In this document: one piece after another, positions 1-10,275 of the stretch
Layout: every line of letters begins with the position of its first letter
Numbering within the stretch: position 1 is the first letter of the stretch
NCBI GenBank assembly: GCA_013399115.1
Contig: VXAA01007265.1
Location: 194,952 to 258,951 of the forward strand
Length of the DNA: 64,000 nt
Source of the DNA: Anseranas semipalmata
Taxonomy: Eukaryota; Chordata; Aves; Anseriformes; Anseranatidae
Reading direction: 5' to 3'
Program-made: the position numbers and the translations under genes
The notes under the pieces: generated by a model
Database searches by the model: none
Told to the model about the DNA's origin: nothing
The model's input: the letters and a program-made list of their open reading frames with translations, nothing else

Positions 1-3000
1 TGCTCTCACTGGGTGTGTAAAAAATTTGAAAAAAATGCTATTTTATTGCTGTTTGTATTTTTACAATGGCAAGAATCCTCACCGACTCCCTCATGGCTGT
101 GGATGCTGGTGGGACAGAGATTGGGAAGGGGTCGGTGAAGCCCTAAATTACTGCTCAGCACACAGCAAGTCTAGCTGCCGTGTGCGTGTGCATAACCATG
201 TGCTGTGCTGGTAACAAGGACGATTTTGTTTTCTGAATGCCACGCCTCCAAAATTTCCAGGAAGCTGCTCTGTGCTGCTGACAGTCGCTACACAGGCGAC
301 TGCAGCAGTGAGACGGTTTTTGTTCACGTCTTCTTGTCTTCATTAATTTCCAGCGTGTCATTTCAGCTGCAAATGTGCAGTTACCGTTAATGTGTCCAAA
401 ACCATGGAGTCGGCTAGATGGCTATTTATGTCACAGTAAATATTTGATGAGGAGGTGTGTTATTTTTAGCCATAATAACAAGATGTTGTTGGGATTTATA
501 GGCCTGAAATACTACATGTAACACATGACCATTTCTTACCTTTACTGTTTCCTGAGGGTTTTTTCCATTTTCCTTAGTAATTTGAACTGGAGAGGTGGTG
601 ATTCAGAGAATGTTGGTATGAACCGTTGCACACAAGCTCCATAGTAGGGGAAAACATCGAGCCTCAAATGCCAGGTCCCATGCTGATGGGAGACACTGCA
701 GCCACTGAAGCAATAAACCCAGACAGGCTATACAAATATGTGAATGTACAAATGGATCTCAAAGCTGTGATTTTCATATTCCAGCAATCACTGCCATAGG
801 AGTGCGTGACTGACAGCACAAAGGACTTAGATTTACTGTAGAGAGATGTAAATTGATAAGCCAGTAGACAGCCATCATTCTTCCTTTATTCTCTCTCTGT
901 ATCCCGTGTCTTTCTCTGCTGGCATAATCAAAGCTGACATAGTGCATGCTATACCAAGTTATATTTTTCGTAATTATAAGACAGTACATGAGATCTGAGG
1001 GTGTTATTCAAGAACTGGCACAAAGCTCACTGGAACACGGTTTTTCAGTGATCCTCTGATAATATTGTTTTTCTCATAGATTCTTGATACTCAGACTCTA
1101 TGTCTATGCCTTTAAGCTTCTGGCTGCTTTAAGAAGGGATAAAGGAAGGAGTTTTGTTTTTTTTTTTTCTTTTTTTATGAAGAATTAAATGTTCAAAGTG
1201 TGAGACAGCTGAGGGTGGAGAGGAAGAAAACTACTGAGTCTGAAGCATTTTGCTGCACTGTATGTGTTTCTAAAGAAGGGCTTGTGCGAGCCTGACCTGG
1301 GGGGGCAGGTAGAAGTTGTCAACAAACTGGCACATAGAGATCATCTGGAAAGACCTAAAAGAGCAATATTCCTTCTCCTTAGGACTGACTGGTGGGGCAC
1401 ACCTCTGGTGTCCTATGAGGAGGAGAGGCCAAAGGGTCCTTTTGCACTGATCCATCTCATCAGGCTCAGCTGCCTCTGACTTGTAACTGTGAGGTTATTA
1501 GATCTACAGAGAAAGGACTGTAAGATACAACAGAGTTATTATGATGCAGTTAAGCTTGGAAATCTTTTCCTCAGGTCTGAAAATGTGTGGTAAAATCTGG
1601 ACACTTATATTGCAACTCTTTGACCTCAAATGCATACACATTGAGATCCCATCTGAATTCAGTGGAACTTGGAAGGAAGCAAATAAATAAACCTTTCCTT
1701 GTTCTGGAGCTCCAGCAGGGAGATGCTGCAGACCTTCTGGACAAATCCCACAGCCATGTGTAATTTTTCATATACTTTCTCTTAGACATTCTCTAGTATT
1801 GAACTTATCAAAAGAGCAAAGAGACAGAAAAATGGCATTTGTATTTTTGACTTTAATTATGTTAGGTTGAAAAATAGTGGTGGAAACAGGATTACCTCAC
1901 TAGATAAGGAAGAGATTTTTACTTTTCATCCAAACACTGTTGTCTCTTTCCTTGTCAGCTGCCCTCAGACTCATTTGCAATTCCAGGAACAAAATAAGAA
2001 ATCTATTTCTATACTACATGGGCATCTACATGCAGGCTTTGTCTTCTCACTGGTGCATGGGGTCACCACGCAGACATGAAACCACATTTCTGTGCAGTAC
2101 AGGTGCATGGGCTACAGTCCCATGACTGTAAAGACGGTAACTGGGATGAGCTGTCAACTTGGCATGTGAAATTTGGTAGTGCAGTCTCATATTTGGCCAG
2201 AATGCAGTTCAGGCTCTTCCTGCCTTTGCTAAAGCTGGGTTGCCCACTGCGCACTTGTTTCAGTCCCTCTACAAATATGGGCAAAACCTTCCTGCATGGC
2301 AGTGTGGGATAATTTGTTTATTGCTGTGAAGGATGCCGTAGAACCATTGGCAGATGCTTAAGCAGAACAAGAGCTTGTCCTTCATACAAAGACCCTGATA
2401 GTTGCCTTGACCTACAGCTTCCTATCTCCTTGCCTAACTGGATTCCCACAGACTACACCAGTGGCTTTGCTCACCAGGGTCCAGGCTCATGATCAAGGCT
2501 GTAAAGATATTGCTCCCTTTAAAATCTAAAATCTCAGAACCAAAGTCCCCCAAATACCATGCTTTGCCTCACCTACTCACACACACACACACAATGACCA
2601 TGAAAAGGAAGGCAAGGCATTTCTATCCCTTTCATCTTCAAAACAGAGATCTTTTCACAGCCAGTAGCTCCTCTGCTTAAATATAGCTTAACAGGCAGAT
2701 TCAAAGAGACAGAACTGATTAATCTGTATTTTTCTTTAAGCGATTAACTGAGGTGCCGGAATCAGGAGCCTGTTTGTGCTAAATCGCCTCTGTAGTTGAT
2801 GGAGAAAGAGAAGCACTTCTGAGAGGAGATTTAGATCTTTGGTGCCCTTTGGAAGTGCCTGTTTCCTGATGCAGATGGTACCTGATTTCAGCATCTCAAT
2901 TTTAAATGCTTCCAATTAAGCAGGGTGAACCTAGTGCTCTACAAAGGGTCAGGAGCTTGTGGAGGAGAAGTGAGGAAAGGTGCTGCTGGTTATGTGTGCC

Positions 3001-3763
3001 TGTTAAAAGGCAGCTCCTTGTGTTAGAGCAACTCATGGAATAACAAAAGAAGAAAGAATCCAAATACTTTTGGCTAGAACTAGTGAATAAAGCAGCATCT
3101 CACTAATAGCTTAAGTGAGAGTCGCTGTCTGAAATATTCTTCGAGATCAACCCTAGGTGACTGTCATCAGTCCTAGTGCTGTTTAAATCTTTCACCTGGA
3201 TGCACTGATGTGTTATTGCTCCTGTCATTGGAGGACTTTTCACCAGAGACCGGGGGAATTATAGGGAAAAGAACAGGAATTTGTCTATAATTCTTGCAGT
3301 GTGCACATAACTCCAGAAGAGCTGCCCAAATGGACGCTGCCAAGTGATTTTGCATAGGTGACCAAAAAACTCGCTGGAATAGCTATGTTGACTTGCTATG
3401 AGAAGAGATTAGTTTCGATCAGAAAGAAAAACTGCAAAATCTTATACCAATTTTCTAGGCCATCCAATTCACAGGATGCTCATGCCAAAAATGTGTTTAC
3501 GGGACTATTTTCTGAACAGGGTCATTATGTTTTCTTCAAGGTAATTCTTAAAGAAAGGGTTTATTTCTTCCCACTTCTTCTTGTCTGTTTCTCTGGCAGG
3601 AATAGACCTTGGGGAGCTTCTTAGGAGTGAAGTGTAAGAAAACCATCTTCTGGAATGTGTGCTGCGTGTTTGTTGCATATTCCTTCAGAATTTGCTTTTA
3701 AAATACATGTTGGTCACAAAAGAAATGTGAATGAGCCATTATACTCTGGTGTGTAATTATATA
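1..3763. other. Unique non-coding DNA, no gene recognised
   Basis: No reading frame here resembles a known protein and I see no RNA gene. The stretch holds a T-rich run near 1144-1172 and a short CA dinucleotide repeat near 2577-2594. Short ORFs are scattered on both strands with no splice context that I trust. I also see no transposon that I recognise. It is probably intergenic or intronic sequence. Confidence 0.6.
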
Positions 3764-4392
3764 ATCATAGAATTATATCATTACATAGAATTATATCATG
3801 GAATATCCTGAGTTGGAAGGGACCCATAAGGATCATTGAGTCCAACTCCTGGCTCCACACAGGTCTACCCAAAAATCAGAATTCAGACCACGTGTCTGAG
3901 AGCATTGTCCAAAGGCTTCTTAAACTCCGACAGGCTCGGTGCCGTGACTACGTCCCTGGGGAGCCTGTTCCAGTGCACGACCACCCTCTTGGTGAAGAAC
4001 CTTTACCTGATATCCAACCTGAACCTCCCCTGTCACAGCTTGACTCCATTCCCTCGGGTCCTGTCGCTGTCACCAGAGAGCAGAGATCAGCGCCTGCCCC
4101 TCCGCTCCCCTCGTGAGGAAGCTGCAGGCCGCCATGAGGCCTCCCCTCAGTCTCCTCTTCTCTGGGCTGAACAAACCAAGGGACCTCAGCCGCTCCTCGT
4201 ATGTCTTCCCCTCTAGGCCCTTCACCACCTTTGTAGCCCTTCTCTGGACGCTCTCCAATAGTTTCACGTCCTTTTTGTACTGTGGTGCCCAGAACTGCAC
4301 ACAGTACTCGAGGTGAGGCCGCACCAGCGCAGAGCAGACTGCGACAATCCCTTCCCTCGACTGGCTAGCAATGCCGTGCCTGATGCACCCCA
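3764..4392 (-). mobile_element. CR1 LINE, 5'-truncated young copy (3' end of ORF2 plus 3' UTR)
   Basis: CR1 is the dominant non-LTR retrotransposon of birds. Read on the minus strand, 4392 down to about 4070 encodes the end of the reverse-transcriptase protein, with the family signatures [38 protein letters not shown] and EKRRLRGGL. The 3' UTR follows down to the terminal repeat at 3766-3799. CR1 ends in short ATTCTATG-type repeats, and here the reverse-complement unit (CATAGAAT) has grown into an 18-bp unit present about twice. The copy starts abruptly at about 4392, so nearly all of ORF2 and all of ORF1 are missing, as is usual for CR1. The reading frame is open over about 128 codons, which suggests a fairly recent insertion. 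It is very similar to the copy at 37.5 kb. It cannot move by itself. Confidence 0.95.
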
Positions 4393-4593
4393 TTATGTAT
4401 TTAGGACACATACTACATGCAGCTTTAAAAGAAATCTGTATGGAAACAAATTGCATTACATTTGCAATACCTGAATGTAGTCGAACAGCAGCATCTCAAG
4501 CCTTTCAAAACACTGAAGTCATTTAGACCATTTTCTGGAGTAATTATCTCCCAAGCCTCAGATTCCCCTTTCAAAGCCTTTGCCGTATAGGAG

Positions 4594-4619
4594 CTGTAGA
4601 GGTCTCAATACCTCTACAG
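4594..4619. repeat. Perfect 10-bp inverted repeat with 6-nt loop
   Basis: CTGTAGAGGT at 4594-4603 is followed by six bases and then by its exact reverse complement ACCTCTACAG at 4610-4619. Transcribed, it would form a short stem-loop. The stem is too short for a typical microRNA precursor, and no T-run follows on either strand. It may be chance. Confidence 0.85.
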
Positions 4620-5377
4620 TATAACAGACTGTGGCTTGGCTTTAGGAGAACCTTGACGTAGACTTAGCACTCCTGCCTGATGTACCAGCTCAGTGCAGGA
4701 TGGCTGGCCTCTGGGAGGGAGCATTACACGTGTCAAACACACCGTGTTGAGCCTGAAGACGTGTGCCAAGGAGAGAGGCTCCCCCAGGAGTGAGGGTAAA
4801 ACCCAACTTTCATCTTTCCAAGAGTTATTGGGGACCGGGGATTTAAGTTTGGGATGAGCGGCTGTGGGATTTACCAGGGAGAAGGGTGTGCCTGCGTGGC
4901 TGGCCAAGAAGATGAGCTGCTTTTTTCAGCGATTCAAACTGCCACTGTAGCAGTGCTGTTCATCTCCCAGCTCTGACTGCTGTCTTACAGTGTAGTACCA
5001 CATATTCTTCCTCTTTAACTGACACTTGGCAAAGTACCTGCATCTCAGGGGGCTGATCCTTGGAAATAGCTGTGTGAAACATAAGTGGCAGCATGCACCC
5101 ATAAGGAAGCTGTGTGCCTGCCTGGTTTGATGGTATGGAGCAAGATCGGTGTGCTTCCCTGCCTGGAGACAGCAGTTCCTGCACTGCATCTACAAGATGC
5201 CTTTCTCTGCACAGTGCAGCAGGCAATGTTAAGAGCCACACTTATTAGCACTGACACGTATGAAACAGGACTGCAGTTAAGTGTTTTGAGGATTTGAGGG
5301 TGAGGGTGTTGTTTTTCCTTTTCTGGAGATGAACGCTCAGGAGACATGTGTTAAACTTGGGACTTGGCAGATCCTCA

Positions 5378-5553
5378 CGCTGATTCTGCCACTTATTTAT
5401 TGTTTGGCCTCAGGCTAGTCACTTAACCTCTTGCCATCCTGATTTCCCCATCTGGAAAATTATATTTACTTACGTCTCCTGGGGATTGTGCAGGGCTTAA
5501 TGAATGCCTGTAAGGGATTTGGAGATCCTCAGATCTGAGATGATACAGGACTG
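5378..5553 (+). mobile_element. MIR-like (CORE-type) tRNA-derived SINE
   Basis: The order of motifs matches the amniote MIR-type SINE on the plus strand: CTGCCACTTATTTATTG, then TAGTCACTTAACCTCT, then TTTCCCCATCTGGAAAAT, a TACTTACGTCTCCT segment, GGGATTGTGCAGGGCTTAATG, and the 3' part TTTGGAGATCCTCAGAT. It covers most of the internal and 3' body, lacks the tRNA-like head with a clear A box, and has many substitutions. This makes it an ancient fixed copy, probably older than the bird radiation. It is the best preserved SINE in the window. It has no coding capacity and depended on LINE machinery for movement. Confidence 0.85.
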
Positions 5554-5568
5554 CAAAACATTAGCCAC

Positions 5569-5656
5569 ACGCGCAAGGAGGAGGGAGTGCGCGCATGCCC
5601 GTGCGGGAGAGCCTGTGTGCATTCCCAGCCCGCGACACAGTCCGAAAGTGCGATCA
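5569..5656. promoter_or_regulatory. Short CpG-dense cluster, possible promoter remnant
   Basis: About ten CpG dinucleotides fall in under 90 bases inside otherwise CpG-poor DNA. The core contains GCGCGCATGCCCGTGCGGG, close to an NRF1-type site (GCGCATGCGC). It lies immediately downstream of the MIR-like SINE. No ORF or known transcript start supports it. The cluster is visible in the sequence, but a promoter role is only inference. Confidence 0.25.
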
Positions 5657-6039
5657 GCAGGGGAAGGTTGTACTGCGTGTTTTAGATGAACTCCTCCTCC
5701 TTCTGGCCTTTTCAGATTCTCTGGAAGAAAAAGGAGGCAGGTAACTGAATGGAGAGCAGGGCAGCGAAGGTTAACTGCTTTCTCCTGTTGGTCCCCTGGA
5801 TCTTCTTGTCAGTGCGGTAACAGCTGGATCTCCCAGGAAGGTAATGATCTTCCTGGATGCTCTGTCTTGCTGCAGGCTATTAGCGAAGCCACACAGCCCC
5901 TCTGCTGCCCATTTCTTTAGCAGGGAAAAATGAATCTCTGACCGAAAAAAAAAGTTCTTCCATATAATTAAGCAGCATTAGAACGAGGCCTGTGCCTTTG
6001 CTGATGAACTTCAGTGAAAGCAGATGGTCACAATGGTAT

Positions 6040-6130
6040 TAAAAACTAAAGACTTCAGTCAAGCTTTTAATTGAAAACAATTGGACCCTGCTGGATGGTA
6101 ATTACCTTGGCTGCTTGCAAATAATATCAC
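6040..6130. promoter_or_regulatory. Candidate AT-rich regulatory block with homeodomain palindrome
   Basis: A perfect 10-bp palindrome, GGTAATTACC, sits at 6097-6106 and carries the TAATTA core bound by many homeodomain dimers. Within 30 bases lie a SOX-type AACAAT (6076-6081) and a POU-like TTGCAAAT (6115-6122). The DNA is unique and not repeat-like. Such clusters are common in conserved vertebrate enhancers, but AT-rich DNA also produces them by chance. No conservation data are available here. Confidence 0.2.
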
Positions 6131-7329
6131 AGCACTGCTACCTATGAAGGAAGAACTGAAACTGAGTTAATAAGAACTGCTTGATCTGCATATAATAAAC
6201 AAGGAGCATCCAAAACTGTTTTGTCTGGTAGCTTCTCCCCTGCAAGACGCTTTCAAGCGGTTAGCAGTGTGTAAATGAACACACGGTGGCAGAAATTGAA
6301 ACGTGTGAAGCGTTAGCTGGGCCCATAAAACAACTTGAAGAACCTGTCTTCCCCCACCTCCCTCCTTTTTTAACAGCTGAAGTCCTAGATGGGTCCGAAA
6401 AAAGCAGCAAAACAAAATAAAGTGAAAAAGCTCTAGATTATCCAGCATTCCTCCTCTTCTGAATGGCAATGACAGCAGCAGTCTGCCTTGATCTCATGTT
6501 ATCCACTGTCTCCTTCCCCTGATCTACTGGAAGGATGGGGCCTTCTGAGCACCCAGAGTGTTCTCCCCCACCTCTCCCCTTCTTAACTGGATTTTAATGA
6601 TCTTTACCTTAATAGGTCTCAATCTCTAACAAAGCAAATGTAGTATGTGGTATTTCTGCAGTGCTTCTATAAGTGATGTGCCGATTTCCTCACTCTCCCT
6701 TTTCAGTGCCAGGATCAGGTGAGGTTTCGAAGGCTGGCCCACCAAAGTGCTCATAAATCCTGGTGGCTGCTGTCTGCTGTATCTTTGTTGGCACAACATT
6801 ACGTTAATACCACTTTACATGGTCTTTCTTGCTGGGGAAAGTGACCTGCATTTTTGTGGGTGTGTGGCTGGAAAAAGCAGTCTGAATGTCCCATCTTTCA
6901 AACTCATGTCCCGGCTGTGTATAGAGTGAACCAAATCTTGTCACCTTCCACATAAACACTATTTTTCATGTGGAGGTGCTCTTGGGCATAGCTTCTTGTC
7001 CCCTTATGAGCAGGCAAGAAATTCTGTGGCTCGAGAAGACCTCAGAGAGTAGGAGCTGCTGCAATTTTGCAAAATTAATGAGTAGCTTTGAACTGCTAGT
7101 AAACGTGATGCAATGATTTTCCATAACATATCATTTTAGAAGCGATGACTTTACCCGCTCTTTCTTTTCCTGTCCAAATATTTGTCTTTTCAAGGCACCA
7201 GCCAAGAGTTTGTCTTGTCTTGTCTGGCAGAATGATGAAATGGACTGTTCCACTATGTTTCATCTGCATTTGATGATTTTATGCCTGGAGTTCAACTTTC
7301 ATTCACTTAACTTGCCGTGATTAACACAG

Positions 7330-7392
7330 TGAGTGAAGTCCTGGATTCACGGAAGTCAGTAGAAGCTTTCACACTGTCTTCAGTGGGATCTT
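7330..7392. repeat. Ancient amniote palindromic interspersed repeat (fragment)
   Basis: The pattern AAGTCCTGG, then GGAAGTCAGTAGAAG, then GTCTTCAGTGGGATC matches a palindromic repeat I remember as abundant in turtles, crocodilians and, as old copies, birds. Its arms both contain a GAAGTCA / TGACTTC-like core. I do not recall its database name with certainty. Related-looking pieces lie at 28414, 52725 and 56828. The match is by eye. Confidence 0.4.
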
Positions 7393-7949
7393 GCTTGTTT
7401 TTATATAATCAAAATACGCTCTCAGCTTTATTGATGTAGCGCCTTTGAAACTGCTGGCTGAACTCTTTCACAAGACATAAGTGTAACTCACAGAAAGAAT
7501 AGAATAGATATTTGCAGTCATTACCCCCTCCCACCCAAGCAGAGGTATTCTGCTTTGTGTTTGGGATTTCATGCAACCTTGTCCTTGGATTTTCCCCTGC
7601 TGCCAGGCTCTTGGAGGAGAGGTCCATGGTTGATGGGGCACATGTCCTGCTCTGTCTAATGGTCTGTATGTTCAAGCTGATGCCAGGGCTGAGCAGATTT
7701 TGCTCACAGCCTTTCCAGTCCCTTCTGTATCAAAGAACTTGGGAAAAATTTGCAACTAGGAAGGCTGCCTTTCAAAAGTGTCTTATGCTACTGGCTGTGG
7801 TGATTTTATCAATTTTATAACAGCTACTTACTTTTAACTCTACAGAGCATGATCACTTATTGTAATTGCTGCTTGCAGCTTCAAGGGAGCTGGTATAGAG
7901 CACACTATTTTAAAGGTATATGTAAGGCATAAGCTCTATTGATCTAAAG

Positions 7950-8080
7950 TATTCTGAGCGATAAACAGCTGCTGGGTTTGATTAAAGCCAAAGGGAAGCT
8001 GAAGCATTTAATCAATCTCCAAAGCCGCTCTAAGTATATTACAAAGCAATTGTGATTATTGCTATTATATGACAAGCTAT
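7950..8080. promoter_or_regulatory. Candidate regulatory block, unique AT-rich sequence
   Basis: The block combines an E-box CAGCTG (7967-7972), TTTGATTAAAG-like TCF/LEF-type sequence (7977-7987), TTTAATCAAT, and ACAAAGCAATTG with a SOX-like core (8041-8052). It is neither repeat-like nor coding. Motif clustering alone is weak evidence, so this is offered only as a target for a conservation check. Confidence 0.15.
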
Positions 8081-8509
8081 GGCATAAGAAAGAAAGAGGG
8101 ATCATTTTTCTTGGAAACATTTTGTGGTGTTGTGGTGCTTCTTCTCAGCCTGCTTGATGCTGTCACCTCTGAAGCCTGGCTCAGTGACAGAGCATGCCAG
8201 CTAAAGCGGACTAATCTTGAAGGGAAAACGTAAGAGCAGGCCTGCAAGAGCAGGGCCTTTCAGCTCCCCCATATCTTCTCTTTCCTGTGTCTAACTGTGG
8301 CCGACAGCAAGCACTTTGTGAAGGAGAACAAGAAAAAGCACAAACGTACAATAGCACTGGCCAAATTATAACCCTCTCTGCTTCTTGCAATCTGCGCTTT
8401 CAGGATGTTCTCAGAGGTGGGATATATTTGTGCTTTTCTGTGCCTAACAGCCCTGAAGGCACCTTTCTTCCATTATTTTGTTTAATCACTTCTTGAACCT
8501 TTGGGCAGT

Positions 8510-8905
8510 GTTAGGCTTCAAAACATCCCGTGGTGGTGCGTCGCACAGGACTGTCACGTGGCTTTGTAGAATTGTACTTTTTTGTTCTTGTTTTTAAACT
8601 TTCTGCCTGATGGTTTCTTTTAGCACCTTCTTGTTCTTGTGCTAAGAAAAGCAATGAATAATTGTTAGCTGTTAACCTTTTCTGCTTCATAGATGTAGAA
8701 GTCTCTGCCTCATCCTGCTCTGTTGTCTCCTTTTCCAAGGCTTATTTAGTCTGCCCTTTCCTGAAGCTGACCCATTCCTCTGACCACCCTTGCCACAGTA
8801 TCTGTTCCCTTCCTCGTTTTACTTCATGCTTTTTGGAGTGACCAGAATTCCACACAGTACCTTAAGATGTAGGCTTTTCTGAGTCTATTATTTCTTCCTT
8901 TTTCA
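8510..8905 (-). mobile_element. Ancient L3-like CR1 LINE relic
   Basis: The motif order fits the 3' half of an old CR1/L3 element on the minus strand: a TTTTTAAACTTTCTGCC segment, TTCTTGTTCTTGTGCTA, a CTCCTTTTCCAAG block, and finally GAGTGACCAGAATTCCACACAGTACCTTAAGATGTAGGC split over 8838-8875. In CR1 the last part encodes the conserved stretch around Q-F-W at the protein C-terminus. No frame stays open and substitutions and small indels are many, so the copy is very old. It belongs to the same age class as the relic at 26.9 kb. Confidence 0.75.
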
Positions 8906-8932
8906 GGTGTTCAATGATCTGTACTTATGACA

Positions 8933-10169
8933 TAGCTTATAAGCAATGTGTGTCGTAATTCTGAAAACCTGGTTATGAGAATGATTTCTAAAAACTAAGG
9001 AGCTGCATGAATCTTAGGTCTAAAATTTATCTTACATTGCATTTAAAATATAAAAATGGAAACAGAGTAGGACTTTTTTCCACTTGAAAATGTAATATGA
9101 AAATAAATTAATAGACAAATTTATTAAGCAAAGAAACCTTCCCCCTGCCATATTTGCAACAAATAAGTTACAGCACTTAAGCCTGGAGAGGATAGCATTT
9201 GCAGAGGCTAACTTTTGCTATGGATGGCTAGTGTCAGTCCTTTCAATGGTTTCTTCAGTCTTTCTCCACTGAATATAAAGAAGTACAAACTTCTGTGTGC
9301 CATAGTTGACTTATCTCTCAAAATCAGAAAGTAAAAAGAGAAACTTAAATGACACATCTTCTTTATTTACATGGGGAGAAACACCAAAAGTAAATGGAGA
9401 CTACATAGTGATAAATGAATTAGGCACAGATAAAGTTGAGTGACATCAACAGGGTATAGTATGCACTTTCCTACCTATATTAATTTAAAATTGACATTGC
9501 TTTTCTATATTTTAATTCATTTTGGGAGAAAGTGACTTGCACTGAATCTCTCTGGTTTACTGAGGTTTGCTAGTCTGCCCAGATTGTCAGCTGTTGGTGG
9601 AGATGAACTCCTTTGAGTTAATTCTTTGAACTAACTTTGGGAAAGCAAAGGTAGAAGGGAAGGTATCCTGCCTTCTTCTGTTTCCCAGTCTATCTTGCTT
9701 TCACCCCTGTCTTCACAATGGTCCATGCTGTGTGGAGGGACCTCCAAAGATACGCTGTTGTAAGCTTTGCTTCTGCTAAATGAATCCCATACATGCAAGT
9801 CAGATTCCTTTATGTTAGCAGGCAAATGCAAGATACCCCTGCTTTTGTTTGTCTATTTTGGCATCTCTTTTTAAACTTTAAAACACTTGAAGCTTCCCAT
9901 GACCTTCATGTGAAACCCCATCCATGACCCTAGGAGGCTGTGCTGGAGGCTGAGCCTGGTGCAGTTATCTCTGTTGCATAAGATTCCTATTGGGAACAAC
10001 CATTACATTTTCTTTATAGTGGTTTCATGTGACAGTCACAAGTCTTCTGGTAAACTTATCCTGACTTTCACTTTATAATGGTATGAGAGTCTTGTGAATG
10101 CAGGTTGTTAAGTGAGAGCTTAGTCCAGTAAATAAAATTTCAATTGGGAAGTCTTAAGGTCCTCTGCAG
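8933..10169. other. Unique AT-rich non-coding DNA
   Basis: No gene, RNA gene or repeat that I recognise. Only short chance ORFs are present, and base composition is AT-rich throughout. Confidence 0.55.
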
Positions 10170-10275
10170 ATAGTTGGAGCTGGAGCACTCGGCCTGTGAG
10201 GGGAGGCTGAAGGACCTGCACTTGTTCAGCTTGGAGAATACATGACTGGGGGGGAACCTAGCAGCAGCCAGATGC
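10170..10275 (+). mobile_element. CR1 LINE scrap, ORF2 C-terminal region
   Basis: On the plus strand the run GGAGCTGGAGCACTC, then GTGAGGGGAGGCTGA, TTGTTCAGCTTGGAGAA and ACCTAGCAGCAGCC corresponds to the CR1 segment encoding the L-E-x-L-x-Y-E-E-R-L-x-x-L-x-L-F-x-L-E-K region. It is about 100 bp long, broken at both ends, and the frame is damaged. Orientation is opposite to most CR1 copies in this window. Confidence 0.7.

Noticed and set aside
1290..1480. Possible old CR1 remnant
   Set aside because: No ordered series of CR1 landmarks could be traced.
4070..4392. 128-codon minus ORF as a host gene
   Set aside because: It is the C-terminal part of the CR1 reverse-transcriptase ORF, not a host gene.
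5716..5740. 25-nt microexon-like segment between TTTTCAG and GTAACTG
   Set aside because: Such acceptor-donor pairs are frequent by chance; no coding frame or neighbour supports it.
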